Source: Kitasatospora paranensis | GTDB lineage: Bacteria > Actinomycetota > Actinomycetes > Streptomycetales > Streptomycetaceae | Assembly (NCBI RefSeq): GCF_039544005.1 | Contig: NZ_BAABKV010000001.1 | Span: 1,922,001 to 1,986,000 of the forward strand | Length of the DNA stretch: 64,000 nucleotides | Direction of reading: 5' to 3' | Shown: positions 34,551-44,404 of the stretch, in pieces | Layout: each line of letters begins with the position of its first letter | Position numbering within the stretch: position 1 is the first letter of the stretch | Notes under the pieces: generated by a model | Seen by the model: the letters and a program-made list of their open reading frames with translations, nothing else | The model's database searches: none | Told to the model about the DNA's origin: nothing | Program-made: the position numbers and the translations under genes

Positions 34551-35645
34551 TCAGCGCCGCGCCCCGGCGTGCACGTCGGAGAGCAGCCGCTGCCAGGCGT
34601 CGGTGACCACCGCGAGGTCGAAGCGGGACAGCGCGCGCTGCCGTGCCGCGGCGCCCCGGGCGCTCCGGGCGTCGGCGGTCAGCTCGCGGACGGCGCCGGC
34701 GAGCGCGGCCGCGTCCCCGGGCGGGACGAGGACGCCGGTGACGCCGTCCTGCACGACGTCGCGGACGAAGCCGACGTCGGTGGCGACGGCGGGCAGGCCG
34801 GCCAGCGCCGCCTCGATCAGCACCCCGGGCACCCCCTCGCTGTCGCTGGTCAGCAGCAGCACGTCGGCGGCGCGGTAGAGCGGAGCGGGGTCGGCGAGTT
34901 CACCGAGGAAGGTGACCCGGCCGGTGGTGTCGCGCTGCTGGAGGGCGGCCCGCAGGGGGCCGTCGCCGGCCACCGCGAGGTGGGCCTGCGGCAGCTCGGC
35001 GAGGGCGTCGAGGGCGAGGTCGAGGCGCTTCTCGGCGGCGACGGCGCCGACCCAGGCGAGCAGCGGGCCGTCGGCGGGCAGGCCGAGTCCGAGCCGGGCG
35101 GCGCGACGGTCGGCTTCGTCCGCGGCGGGCGGGAAGCTCGCCGCGGCGCGGCCGTTGGGAATGGTGCGGACCCGGTGCGCGGGCAGCCCGAAGCGGGCCA
35201 GCAGCACGTCGCGGGCGCCGTCGGAGATCGCCGAGACGGCGGCCGCCCGGCGCAGGAAGACGGCCACCCGCAGCCGGCGCGACGCGGAGGCCGTCCAGTG
35301 CCGGGGATCGCCGATGTTGACGTAGACGAACGGGGTGCGGCTGCCCGCCAGCGCGAGGGCGCAGGCCGGCAGCGTGGAGGAGCCGTGCGCGACCACCACG
35401 TCGGCGTGCCGGGCGGCGGCGCGCAGGGCGCGCAGGGTGGTGGGGTGGAAGCGCGCGGGTCCGAGGACGGGGGTGTCGGCGGCGCCCGGCGCATCGGCGT
35501 GCGGCTGGAGCGCGTACAGGTCCGACGCGCCGCCCCGGCGGAGGAGTTCGGCGTGCAGGTCGCGGGCGAGGTTCTGCGCGCCGCGCCGCCGCGGGTCGGT
35601 GACCAGGTGCAGGACTCGGGGCTGCGCGGAGGCTGCGTCGGACAT
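34551..35645 (-). CDS. Glycosyltransferase family 4
   Basis: A 364-residue GT4 enzyme: RVLHLVTDPRRRGAQ at the N-terminus, AWVGAVAAEKRLDLAL and SDSEGVPGVLIEAALAGLPAV (the E-x7-E motif). ATG 35645. It is divergent from the next glycosyltransferase gene, with 203 bp between the starts that probably hold both promoters, although I see no clear consensus boxes there. Confidence 0.9.
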   Translation of the reverse strand: MSDAASAQPRVLHLVTDPRRRGAQNLARDLHAELLRRGGASDLYALQPHADAPGAADTPVLGPARFHPTTLRALRAAARHADVVVAHGSSTLPACALALAGSRTPFVYVNIGDPRHWTASASRRLRVAVFLRRAAAVSAISDGARDVLLARFGLPAHRVRTIPNGRAAASFPPAADEADRRAARLGLGLPADGPLLAWVGAVAAEKRLDLALDALAELPQAHLAVAGDGPLRAALQQRDTTGRVTFLGELADPAPLYRAADVLLLTSDSEGVPGVLIEAALAGLPAVATDVGFVRDVVQDGVTGVLVPPGDAAALAGAVRELTADARSARGAAARQRALSRFDLAVVTDAWQRLLSDVHAGARR

Positions 35646-35848
35646 GCCCAGACCCTGGCACAGCCCGGCGCACCCGCGCAGGCGTTCCCCGGATGGCCGC
35701 GCGCGGCCCGCGGCGGCGGCGGACCGCCGTGGGCCGGCTCCCTCGGGGAATCCCTGGCGGACATCGGGTCGGCCTGGGATGCTGAGCGCCTGTCAGGGCG
35801 CGGACCGGACGGGAGACCGGCCGCGCCGGGTTCCCGGGGGTTGCTGCT

Positions 35849-36988
35849 GTGCATGTGCTCTATGTGATCGACAGCCTGCACCGGGTCGGTGGTGCCGAGC
35901 AGGGTCTGGTCGCGATGGCACCCCAACTGGTGCGCGCGGGAGTCCAGTTGGACGTCGCGTATCTCAAGGGGTCGCCCGGCGGGTTCCAGCCCGAGCTGGT
36001 CGCGGCCGGGGCCCGGGTGTTCGGTGTGCACCGGCCCGGCCGGGCGGCGACGGCCGCGGCGCTGCGCCGCCTGGTCCGCGAGCAGCGGCCCGACCTGGTG
36101 CACACCACGCTGTACGAGTCCGACGTGCTGGGCCGGGCGGCGGCGCTGTCGGCCGGCGTTCCGGTGGTCTCCAGCCTGGTCAACTCGTCGTACGGGCCGG
36201 AGCACCTGCACGCCCGGGGGCTGTCGCCGTGGAAAGTGCGGGCCGCGCAGGCAGTGGACGCGGTGACCGCGCAGGGCGCCCGGCGCTTCCACGCCCTGAC
36301 CCGGCACGTGGCCTCCTCGATGAGCCGGCGGCTGCGGATCGCCGCGGACCGGATCGACGTGGTGCCGCGCGGCCGCGATCCCGAACTGCTGGGGGCGGTG
36401 ACACCGGAGCGGCGGGCCGCCGTGCGCGCCGCACTGGAGCTCGACGGCGGCGTCCCGGTGGTGCTCGCGGCCGCCCGGCAGCAGTACCAGAAGGGCCTGG
36501 ACGTGCTGGTGGAGGCCTTCGCCGACGTCCGCCGCAAGGAGCCCGACGCGGTGCTGCTGCTCGCGGGCAGCCGCGGCGCGGAGACCGCGCGGCTGGAGGA
36601 GCTGGCCGAACGGGCGGGCGGGGTACGGTTCCTGGGCCCGCGCGACGACGTGTACGACCTGATGGCGACGGCCGACGTGTTCGCCGTGCCGTCCCGTTGG
36701 GAGGGGCTGGGCAGCGCGGCGATGGAAGCGATGGGCGTCGGCGTGCCGCTGGTCTGCTCGGACGTACCGGCGCTGCGCGAGACGGTGGGCTCGCAGGACT
36801 ACGCCCTGCTGGTGCCGCCGGAGCGGCCCGCCGAGCTGGCCGCGGGACTGCTGGAAGCGCTCGGCGACCCGGCCGCGGCGGGTACCCGGGTCAAGGCGGC
36901 GCGGGCCCGCTTTCTCACCTCCTTCACCCTCCAGCAGGTGGGGGCGCAGATGGTCGGCTTCTACGAGCGCTCGCTGCGCCGGGCGTAG
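35849..36988 (+). CDS. Glycosyltransferase family 4
   Basis: A 379-residue GT4 enzyme. The N-terminal VLYVIDSLHRVGGAEQGLV is the acceptor loop. The donor part shows LAAARQQYQKGLDVLVEAF and PSRWEGLGSAAMEAMGVGVPLV. Start GTG 35849 (GTG-CAT-GTG) follows GGGGG. It ends just before a hairpin at 36987-37017 and is separated by 481 bp from the kinase-like gene. Confidence 0.9.
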   Translation: MHVLYVIDSLHRVGGAEQGLVAMAPQLVRAGVQLDVAYLKGSPGGFQPELVAAGARVFGVHRPGRAATAAALRRLVREQRPDLVHTTLYESDVLGRAAALSAGVPVVSSLVNSSYGPEHLHARGLSPWKVRAAQAVDAVTAQGARRFHALTRHVASSMSRRLRIAADRIDVVPRGRDPELLGAVTPERRAAVRAALELDGGVPVVLAAARQQYQKGLDVLVEAFADVRRKEPDAVLLLAGSRGAETARLEELAERAGGVRFLGPRDDVYDLMATADVFAVPSRWEGLGSAAMEAMGVGVPLVCSDVPALRETVGSQDYALLVPPERPAELAAGLLEALGDPAAAGTRVKAARARFLTSFTLQQVGAQMVGFYERSLRRA

Positions 36989-37017
36989 GGCCCGCCCCGC
37001 GCTTCCCGCCGGGCCCT
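36987..37017 (+). terminator. Hairpin terminator after glycosyltransferase
   Basis: AGGGCCCG and CGGGCCCT form an 8-bp stem around a 15-base loop and begin within the stop codon of the upstream gene. There is no U-tract. Confidence 0.5.
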
Positions 37018-37020
37018 GCG

Positions 37021-37074
37021 ACCCGGACCGGCCACGACCGGACCGGCCAGGAACCGGACCGGACCGGACCGGCT
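37021..37074. repeat. ACCGG short tandem repeat
   Basis: About 54 bases made mainly of ACCGG units, with three uninterrupted copies at the 3' end. It lies in the 481-bp gap 36989-37469. The rest of that gap holds no convincing gene or promoter. Confidence 0.6.
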
Positions 37075-37469
37075 GCGGCGATTCACGGGCATAGCCGGTG
37101 CAACCGCCGCAGGGCGCGCAGGAGTGGCGAAATTCGTCACCCGCGAAATGGTCAAAGCGCTTGCGCCGCTGGTCCGTGACCGGCAAGCATCGCAGGGGGA
37201 GCGGTCGGCCGGGGGTACGGCAGTCCGCGGGGGCATCCGGCCGGGGCGCCGACCGGATGTGGGCGACGCCGTTCCAGGGGGCCTGATGTCACAGCGACAG
37301 CCGCGATGCCTCGGCCTGCAACCGACCGGAGACGGGGCCGGCTTACCGCCGCGGCGCTGATCCCGTACCTGCACGACGACCGCAACACCAGGGCGCGCCG
37401 CACCGACCGGCGACCACGGGCCGACCAGCCACGCCGCGTGCCCGCACCACGAACGCGAGGATCCAACCG

Positions 37470-39245
37470 GTGGAACCGGCAAACCACTTCACCGTCCTCC
37501 GACGCTACTGGCGGCTGCTCGCCGGCTGCACGGCGGCGGCGTTGATCATCGGCATCCTGCTGACCCCGGCGGGCAACGCCGTCGACAACGGCAAGTGGCA
37601 GTGCAAGGTGGCGATCACGCCGGTGGCGGGCGCCGGCGACGCCGTCCGGGCCGACCAGGTGCTCAGCTACGCCCAGGGCTCGGACGTGAGCACCTCGGCC
37701 GCCAAGAAGCTCGGCGTCACCGACGTCGCCGGCCTGGTCGCCCGCCGCGAGGTCTCCGCCGCCTCCACCGAGATGCTGGTCATCACCACCACCGGCCCCA
37801 CCCAGCAGTCCTGCGCCGAGCTGGCCGCCGCCTTCTCGCAGGCCACCATCAACGGCTACAGCCAGGAGTCGAAGAAGAGCGCCGACGAGTCGATCAAGCG
37901 CCTCCAGGCGCAGGCCGACAAGCAGCAGGAGCAGGTCAACAGCCTGCAGCACGACTTCACCAAGGCGGGCTCCGCCGACCAGCCGAAGCTCCAGCCGCAG
38001 CTCACCGCCGCGCTCGCCGCCCTCACCAAGACCCTCACCGACATCAACACCCTGCAGAGCTACAGCCAGACCGACGCCATCCAGCAGTGGGGCAGCATCG
38101 ATGCCAAGGACAGCGGCGGCAGTCTGCTCACCTCGCCCAGCCGCGGTCTGCGGCTCTCCCTCGCGGTCGGACTCGGCCTGGCGCTCGGCATCGTCGCCGC
38201 GGTGATGCTCAGCCGGATGGACACCCGGCTGCGGACCCGCAACGCCACCGAGGAGGCCTTCAACCTGCCGGTGATCGGCGAGATCCCGCAGCTGTCCCGC
38301 CGGGTGCGGCGACTGCGCGAGCCGCTGGTGGTGGCCCGGCCCTCGGACCCGGGTGCCGAGGCCTACCGCTCGCTGCGCTCCACCCTGCTGCTGACCGGAC
38401 CGGAGTCGCTCGCCGCCCGGCCCGCCGGCGACCAGGACCGCGGTGTCCGGGAGCGTGCGGAGGCCGCTCCGGTGATCCTGGTGATGTCCGGCCGCAGCGG
38501 CGACGGCCGGACGACGACCGTGGCCAACCTGGCGGCCGCGCTGGCCGAGACCGGCCGGGCGGTGCTGGTTCTGGACTGCGACTTCCGCCACCCGCAGGCG
38601 CACGAGCACTTCGGCGTCGGGGACGGCCCCGGCATGGCCGAGCTGCTGAGCGGTGAACAACTGCCCGCCCTGGACGACCTGATCCGGCGAACCGGCGTGG
38701 AGGGCGTCAGCCTGATCACCGGCGGCAACACCACCGCCTACCCGGCCGCGCTCGTCCTGCGGGCGGGCGAGGTGCTGCGACGGGCCCGCCGGCACGCCGA
38801 CGTGGTGCTCATCGACACCTCGCCGCTGCTGCACGCCAACGACGCCTACGACCTCGTCCAGCACGCCGACGCGGTGCTGGTCACCGCGCTGGCCGGCAAT
38901 GTGACGCCGGAGCAGGCGGACCGCGTCTCCGAACTGCTGGCCCGCACCGGCGTGCCGGTGGCCGGGGTGGCGCTGCTCGGCACGATCGGCCCCTCGGGGC
39001 GGCGACTCAAGCGGGACGGCCAGCGCGCCCCGCTGCTGCCCGCCCGCTCCGCGGGGGCGTCCGCGCCCCGTCCCGCGGCGCCCGCCGCACCCGGCCCGGC
39101 GGCGCCCGCGCCCGGGCCGGCCGCCGAACCGCCGGTGTACGAGGAGCACCACCGTTCGGCCCCGAGCTGGGCCCGCCGCCCGGCCCCGCCCGCCGAGACC
39201 GTCGTGGAGACCACCCTCCAGCTCCGCGAAATCGAGGAGCTGTGA
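37470..39245 (+). CDS. Wzz/BY-kinase-like chain-length and export regulator
   Basis: A 591-residue protein. Residues 14-33 and about 225-245 are membrane helices flanking an extracytoplasmic domain with a coiled coil (KRLQAQADKQQEQVNSLQ). The C-terminal cytoplasmic part is a CpsD/MinD-like P-loop domain: VMSGRSGDGRTTTVANLA (about residue 340), then VLVLDCDFRHP (Walker A'), and VVLIDTSPLLHAN. The invariant Walker A lysine is replaced by arginine. The tail is Pro/Ala-rich with a single YEE. It likely controls chain length or polymer export for the Wzy-like protein downstream. GTG 37470; its stop overlaps the next start. Confidence 0.85.
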   Translation: MEPANHFTVLRRYWRLLAGCTAAALIIGILLTPAGNAVDNGKWQCKVAITPVAGAGDAVRADQVLSYAQGSDVSTSAAKKLGVTDVAGLVARREVSAASTEMLVITTTGPTQQSCAELAAAFSQATINGYSQESKKSADESIKRLQAQADKQQEQVNSLQHDFTKAGSADQPKLQPQLTAALAALTKTLTDINTLQSYSQTDAIQQWGSIDAKDSGGSLLTSPSRGLRLSLAVGLGLALGIVAAVMLSRMDTRLRTRNATEEAFNLPVIGEIPQLSRRVRRLREPLVVARPSDPGAEAYRSLRSTLLLTGPESLAARPAGDQDRGVRERAEAAPVILVMSGRSGDGRTTTVANLAAALAETGRAVLVLDCDFRHPQAHEHFGVGDGPGMAELLSGEQLPALDDLIRRTGVEGVSLITGGNTTAYPAALVLRAGEVLRRARRHADVVLIDTSPLLHANDAYDLVQHADAVLVTALAGNVTPEQADRVSELLARTGVPVAGVALLGTIGPSGRRLKRDGQRAPLLPARSAGASAPRPAAPAAPGPAAPAPGPAAEPPVYEEHHRSAPSWARRPAPPAETVVETTLQLREIEEL

Positions 39246-40335
39246 GCGGCCGCCGCCGGGTGCTGTGGCTGGCCAAGGGCCTCGGCCGGGGCGGCGCCGA
39301 GCAGCTGCTGCTCAACTGCGCCCGGCACGCCGACACCGGACGGTACGAGATCGAGGTGGCCTACGTGCTGCCGTACAAGGACGCGCTGGTGCCCGCCCTG
39401 GAGGCGGCCGGGGTGCGGGTGCACTGCCTCGGCGCGGCGCCCGGCGCGCTGTGGCCGGTGCGGCTGCGCGGGCTGCTGGCGGAGCGCCGGTACGACCTGG
39501 TGCACTCGCACATGCCGATCCCGGCGGTGGCGGCCCGGCTGTCCGCGTTCGGGCGCCGGGCGCCGCGGCTGGTGCACACCGAGCACAACGTGTGGGAGCG
39601 GTACCGGACGGCGACCCGATGGGCGAACGCGCTCACTTACCGGCGCAACGACGCGGTGATCGCGGTCTCGCACGCGGTGGCCGCCACCATCGGGCGGCGC
39701 CGCCCGGCCCCGGACTGGGTGACGGTGGTGCACCACGGTCCCGACCTCGCCGGCGCCCCCGAGGGCCCGCGGCCCGCGCCGCCGCGCGCGCCGAACTCGG
39801 CCTGCCCCAGGACGCGCTGGTGGTCGGCACGGTCGGCAACCTGACGGCCAAGAAGGACCAGGCCACGCTGCTGGCCGCGTTCGACCTGCTGCGCGCCGAC
39901 CACCCGGCGGCGGCGCTGCTGCTGATCGGTGCCGGGCCGCTGGAGGCGGACCTGCGGGCCCGCGCCGGCGAGGGCGTGGTGTTCGCCGGATCGCGGGCGG
40001 ACGTGCCGGCCCTGCTGCCCGCCCTGGACGTGTTCACCCTGAGCTCCCGTCAGGAGGGCCTGCCGGTGGCCCTGATGGAGGCGATGACCAGCGGGCTCCC
40101 GTCGGTGGTGACCCGGGTCGGCGGCATGCCCGAGGTGCTGGACGACGACCGGCAGGGGCTGCTCGTGCCGCCCGGCGACCCGGCGGCGCTGGCCGCGGCG
40201 CTCGGCCGGCTGGCCGGCGACCCCGCCCTGCGCGCCCGGCTCGGCGCCGCGGCCCGGGAGCGGTCCCGGGGCTTCGACGTGGCCGGCGCCCAGCACGCGA
40301 TCGAACAGGTCTACGCCCGGGTGCTGGCGGGCTGA
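39242..40335 (+). CDS. Glycosyltransferase family 4 (frameshifted)
   Basis: A GT4 enzyme of about 364 residues split over two frames. The first half runs from GTG 39242 (VLWLAKGLGRGGAEQLLLNC) to about 39760. The second half resumes as GPAARAAARAELGLPQDALV and carries VGNLTAKKDQATLL and SRQEGLPVALMEAMTSGLPSV. Restoring one C in the CCCCC run at about 39756-39760 joins them without a gap, so the lesion looks like a sequence error. Its start overlaps the kinase-like gene (GTGA), which places it in the same operon. Confidence 0.88.
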
Positions 40336-40430
40336 CCAGGGCCGGGCAGAGCCCGGACCGCGTCCGGCGGCCCGACGCCGCCGGACGGCAGGGCCTCACT
40401 GAGAGCACACCGAACGGAGCCGACGACCAG

Positions 40431-41477
40431 ATGAGCAAGCCAGGCAGCGGGCTGACCCACCGTCCGCTGACGGAGGCCGACACGCCGGCCGTGCTGGAAC
40501 TGCTGACCGCCTCGCTGGCGGGCGGCCCGACTGGGACGCGCAGTGCCGAGTTCTTCGACTGGAAGCACCGCCGCAACCCGTTCGGGCACAGCCCGGGCCT
40601 GGTCGCCGAGGACGCGGACGGCCGGCTGGCCGGCGTACGGCTCTTCCTGCGCTGGCAGTGGCGCTCCGGCGGGCGGGTGATCCCGGCGGTCCGGCCGGTG
40701 GACACCGCCACCCATCCCGACTTCCAGGGCCGCGGCATCTTCCGGGAGCTCACCCTGCGGCTGCTGGAGGAGGTCGCCGGCGACACCGAACTGGTCTTCA
40801 ACACCCCGAACGGCAACAGTCTGCCCGGCTACCTGAAGATGGGCTGGCGCGAGGTGGGCCGGGTGCCGATCGCGATCCGGGTGGCCCGGCCGACCGCGTT
40901 CGCGCGCGGCGTCCGGGGCGTGCTGGCGCGCCGCCCGGCGGGAACCTCGCGCCCCGTCGCCTGTCCGCTGGAGCGGGCCGCCGACTGGTTCGGCGGGCCG
41001 TGCACGGGCCTCGCCGAACTGCTGCGCGAGCGCGCCGCCGCCGACGTCACCGACACCCGGCTCGCGGTGCGGCGCACCCCGGAGTTCCTGCGCTGGCGGT
41101 ACGGCGACGCCCCCGGCCTGGACTACCGGGTGCTCACCTGCCACCGCGGCGGCGAACTCTCCGGGCTGGCCTTCGGGCGGCCCCGGCGGCGCGGCCCGCT
41201 CACCGAGTTCACCCTCGCCGACGTGATCGTGCGGCCCGGCGACCGGGGCAGTGCCGCCCGGCTGCTGCGCACGGCCGCCGCGCGGTCCGGCTGCGACCAC
41301 GCCGCGGGCCACCCGGCGGCCGGGACGGAGGCGGCGGCCGCCGCCCTGCGCAGCGGCTACCTGACCGCCCCGCGCACCGGCATGGTGCTGGCCGCCCGCA
41401 CCCCCGCCGGCCCGCTGCCCGCGGACCGCTCCACCGCCGACTGGCGGTTCTCCCTGGGCGACCTGGAGGTCTTCTGA
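40431..41477 (+). CDS. GNAT family N-acetyltransferase
   Basis: A 348-residue protein with a GNAT domain in its first half: LTHRPLTEADTPAVLELLTA, the acetyl-CoA-binding segment DTATHPDFQGRGIFRELTLRLL (R/Q-x-x-G-x-G/A form), and VFNTPNGNSLPGYLKMGW. The second half probably holds a degenerate GNAT repeat (WRYGDAPGLDYRVL). Position between the glycosyltransferase and the Wzy-like gene suggests acetylation of the glycan or a precursor; this is inference. ATG 40431 follows GGAGCC. Its stop shares a base with the next ATG (TGATG). Confidence 0.82.
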   Translation: MSKPGSGLTHRPLTEADTPAVLELLTASLAGGPTGTRSAEFFDWKHRRNPFGHSPGLVAEDADGRLAGVRLFLRWQWRSGGRVIPAVRPVDTATHPDFQGRGIFRELTLRLLEEVAGDTELVFNTPNGNSLPGYLKMGWREVGRVPIAIRVARPTAFARGVRGVLARRPAGTSRPVACPLERAADWFGGPCTGLAELLRERAAADVTDTRLAVRRTPEFLRWRYGDAPGLDYRVLTCHRGGELSGLAFGRPRRRGPLTEFTLADVIVRPGDRGSAARLLRTAAARSGCDHAAGHPAAGTEAAAAALRSGYLTAPRTGMVLAARTPAGPLPADRSTADWRFSLGDLEVF

Positions 41478-43035
41478 TGGCGGCCGCGCACGGCCGGCCC
41501 GCTCCCGCCGCCCCGGCGGCGGCGCTGCGCGCGCTGGCCGACCGGGTGCCCTGGCCGACCGCGGTGGCCTGCTGCCTGGTGCTCGGCTACGTGACGGTGT
41601 TCGTACTGGCGATGGTGCACACCGGCTACGACACCTGGGGTGCGCTGCTGATCCTCCCGGCGCTGATGGCGATCGGCACCCCGATCCTGGCCCGGGTCGC
41701 CGCCGCCAACTCGGAGCGCGACGTGTTCCGGCTGCTGATGCTGGCGATGGCCCTCAAGCTGCTCTGCGCCTTCCCCCGGTACCTGATGGCGTTCGTGCTG
41801 TACGGCGGTGCGGCGGACGCCAAGATGTACCACGAGCGCGGCAGCGACCTGGCGCTGTTCCTGGACACCCACAACCCGCTGTCCGGCACCTTCCACTACG
41901 ACCTGGGCATGAAGGTGGCCGGCACCGGCTTCATCATCATCGTGACCGGCGTGGTGTACGCGATCACCGGGCCCTCGCTGGTGGGCGGCTTCCTGGTCTT
42001 CTCCTGGCTGGGCTTCTGGGGTCTGCTGCTGTTCTGGCGGGCCCTGCAGATCGCCTTCCCGGAGGCCGACTCCCGGCGGTACGCGAAGCTGGTCTTCTTC
42101 CTGCCGTCGCTGCTGTTCTGGCCGTCCAGCATCGGCAAGGACGCCTGGATGATGTTCTGCCTCGGCCTGACCGCGTACGGGGTGGCCCGGCTGCTGGACC
42201 GCCGCTTCGGCGCGTTCGTCTGCATCGCGCTCGGCTCGCTGGGCACCGGCATGGTCCGCCCGCACGTCACGGTGCTGGCGGGCGCCGGCCTGACGGTGGC
42301 GTACGTCCTGCGCCGGCGGCCGCAGCAGGTGAGTGCGCTCGGGCCGCTGCGCACGGTGCTGACGGTGGTGGTGCTGGGCGTGATGGTGATGTTGATGCTC
42401 CAGCAGGTCTCGACGTTCTTCGGCACGAACGGCACCACCGGGGACAGCGTCAACCACGTGCTGTCGGAGACCTCGCGGCGGACCTCGCAGGGCAACTCGG
42501 TGATCAACCAGGCGTCGGCCGACGACGCGGCGCCCCAGTTCAGCCTGAATCCGGCGGGGCTGCCGGTGGCGGTGGTCAGCGTGCTGTTCCGGCCGTTCCC
42601 GTTCGAGGCGTCCAACATCCAGAACCTGATCCAGTCGGTGGAGTGCTTCGCCCTGCTGGTGATGTTCATCCGGAGCTGGCCGCGGCTGCGGCAGCTGCCC
42701 CGACTGTTCGTCAGACGGTCCTACGTCGCCTTCACGATCGTCTACACGCTGCTGTTCTGCTGGGCCTTCTCGACCATCAACAACATGGGCATCCTGTCCC
42801 GCGAACGCGTCCAGGTCCTGCCGCTGGTCCTGGTACTGCTCGCGGTACCCCGGCCCGACGGGGACAGGCCCAGGGCCCGTCCGCACTCCCGGCCGCCGAT
42901 GTGGCGGGTGCAGCCCGGGCAGTGGGGCGGACGGACGGCCGAAGCGGCGCACCGACCCCCGGCCGCCGTCGGCGGGCCGGGCGCACCACCCCGACCGAGC
43001 ACCACCTCGTCCCAGGGGGAACGAACCGACCATGA
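41477..43035 (+). CDS. Wzy-like polysaccharide polymerase (probable frameshift near C-terminus)
   Basis: A multi-span membrane protein with about ten helices. The large loop FLDTHNPLSGTFHYDLGMK and the SSIGKDAWMMFCLGL segment suit an O-antigen/exopolysaccharide polymerase-like protein. After the last helix (VLPLVLVLLAVP) its frame stays open through the next gene to 43738, which cannot be right. Restoring one C in CCCC at about 42847 moves to a frame ending at 43035, overlapping the next ATG (ATGA), as the operon pattern predicts; total about 519 residues. The function rests on topology and context rather than on a catalytic motif. Confidence 0.7.
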
Positions 43036-44231
43036 CGACCACCGACCTCGGCCTGCCCGCCGCCCTCGGCGGCACTCCCGCCTTCCCCGACGGCCTCCCG
43101 CTCACCCGTGTCCGGGTTCCCGACCGCGAGGCCGTGCTGGCCCGCATCGGCGACGTCCTCGACAGCGGCCAGCTCACCAACGGCCGCACGGTGGCCGAAC
43201 TCGAGGAACGCGCGGCCGACCTGCTGCAGGTGCCGCACGTGGTGGCGGTCTCCAACTGCACGGCCGGCCTGATGCTCGTCCTCCAGGCCGCCGGCGTGGG
43301 CGGCGGCCGCCCGGTGGTGATGCCCGGCTTCACGTTCTCGGCCACCGCGCACGCCGCGCACTGGGCGGGCGGGGTCCCGCTGTTCGCCGAGGCGCGCGAA
43401 GAGGACATCACCCTCGACCCGGCCGACGCCGAGGCCCGGCTCAAGGCCGCCGACCGGCCGGCCGCCCTGATGGCCACCCACGTCTACGGCACGCCCTGCC
43501 AGGTGGAGCGGCTCCAGGAGATCGCGGACGCCGCCGGGGTGCCGCTGGTGTACGACGCGGCGCACGGCTTCGGCTCGGCCCGCGGCGGGGTGCCGGTGGG
43601 CGGCTTCGGCCTCGCCGAGGTCTTCTCGATGAGCCCGACCAAGGTCGCGGTGGCCGGCGAGGGCGGGCTGGTCGCCACCCGCGACGCGGACCTCGCCCGC
43701 ACCCTGCGCTGCGCCCGCGACTACGGCAACCCGGGTGACTACGACACCCTGTTCCCGGGGCTGAACGCGCGGATGAGCGAGCTGCACGCCGCGGTCGGGC
43801 TGGCCTCGCTGGCCGGGCTGCCCGAGCGGGTCGCGCACCGCGGCGCGCTGGTCGCGGAGTTCGCGGCGGTGGTCGACGGGCTGCCGGGGCTGCGGCTGGC
43901 CCTGCCCGAGCCGGGCGACACCTCCACCTTCAAGGACCTGACGCTGATCGTCGACGCCGAGGTGTTCGGGCTGGGCGCCGACGCGCTGGGCCGCGCGCTG
44001 AAGGCCGAGGGCATCGACAGCCGGCGCTACTTCCATCCGCCGGTGCAGCGGCAGCGCGCGTACGCGCACCTCGGCCAGGCCGACGCCCTGCCGGTGACCG
44101 ACCGGCTGGCGGAGTCGGTGCTCACGGTGCCGCTCTGGACGCACATGGACGCGGTGACGGTGCGGCAGGTGGCCGCGGCGGTGATCCGGGTGCAGGCGTC
44201 CGCCGGCTCCCTGCAGGCGGCCGGGGTCTAG
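43032..44231 (+). CDS. DegT/DnrJ/EryC1 sugar aminotransferase
   Basis: A 399-residue PLP enzyme. VSNCTAGLMLVL binds the cofactor phosphate, VYDAAHGFGS holds the pyridine-nitrogen Asp, and Lys204 in MSPTKVAVAGEGG forms the Schiff base. FPGLNARMSELHAAVG and the RRYFHPP segment complete the family pattern. It transaminates a keto sugar nucleotide to an amino sugar, a likely substrate for the NeuD-like acetyltransferase at 18372-19001. ATG 43032 overlaps the upstream stop. It ends the plus-strand glycan operon 37470-44231. Confidence 0.93.
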   Translation: MTTTDLGLPAALGGTPAFPDGLPLTRVRVPDREAVLARIGDVLDSGQLTNGRTVAELEERAADLLQVPHVVAVSNCTAGLMLVLQAAGVGGGRPVVMPGFTFSATAHAAHWAGGVPLFAEAREEDITLDPADAEARLKAADRPAALMATHVYGTPCQVERLQEIADAAGVPLVYDAAHGFGSARGGVPVGGFGLAEVFSMSPTKVAVAGEGGLVATRDADLARTLRCARDYGNPGDYDTLFPGLNARMSELHAAVGLASLAGLPERVAHRGALVAEFAAVVDGLPGLRLALPEPGDTSTFKDLTLIVDAEVFGLGADALGRALKAEGIDSRRYFHPPVQRQRAYAHLGQADALPVTDRLAESVLTVPLWTHMDAVTVRQVAAAVIRVQASAGSLQAAGV

Positions 44232-44272
44232 CCGCACGGGGCGCCGTGCGGGGGCCTCGGCGGTCTGCGGTA

Positions 44273-44282
44273 CGACATATCG
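44273..44282. promoter_or_regulatory. Palindrome upstream of mscL
   Basis: CGACATATCG, 123 bp before the mscL start. The same ten bases, in inverted orientation, form the core of the CCGATATGTCGG palindrome upstream of the DUF6643-like gene at 45033-45044. AT-rich 10-mers are rare in this DNA, so a shared operator is likely. Confidence 0.45.
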
Positions 44283-44404
44283 CCGGATCAGGTGAAGCGA
44301 GGTGGACCCGGGAATCCCGAGGTCGGCAGGATGGCTCGGCGGGCCGCCCGGGCGGGCGGCCCCGGGCCGTCCGGCCTGATCCACCCTCATGACTGGAGCA
44401 CCCG

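Noticed and set aside
41477..43738. Wzy-like frame running through the aminotransferase gene
   Set aside because: The downstream gene is a complete DegT protein in another frame; the read-through comes from a probable lost C near 42847.
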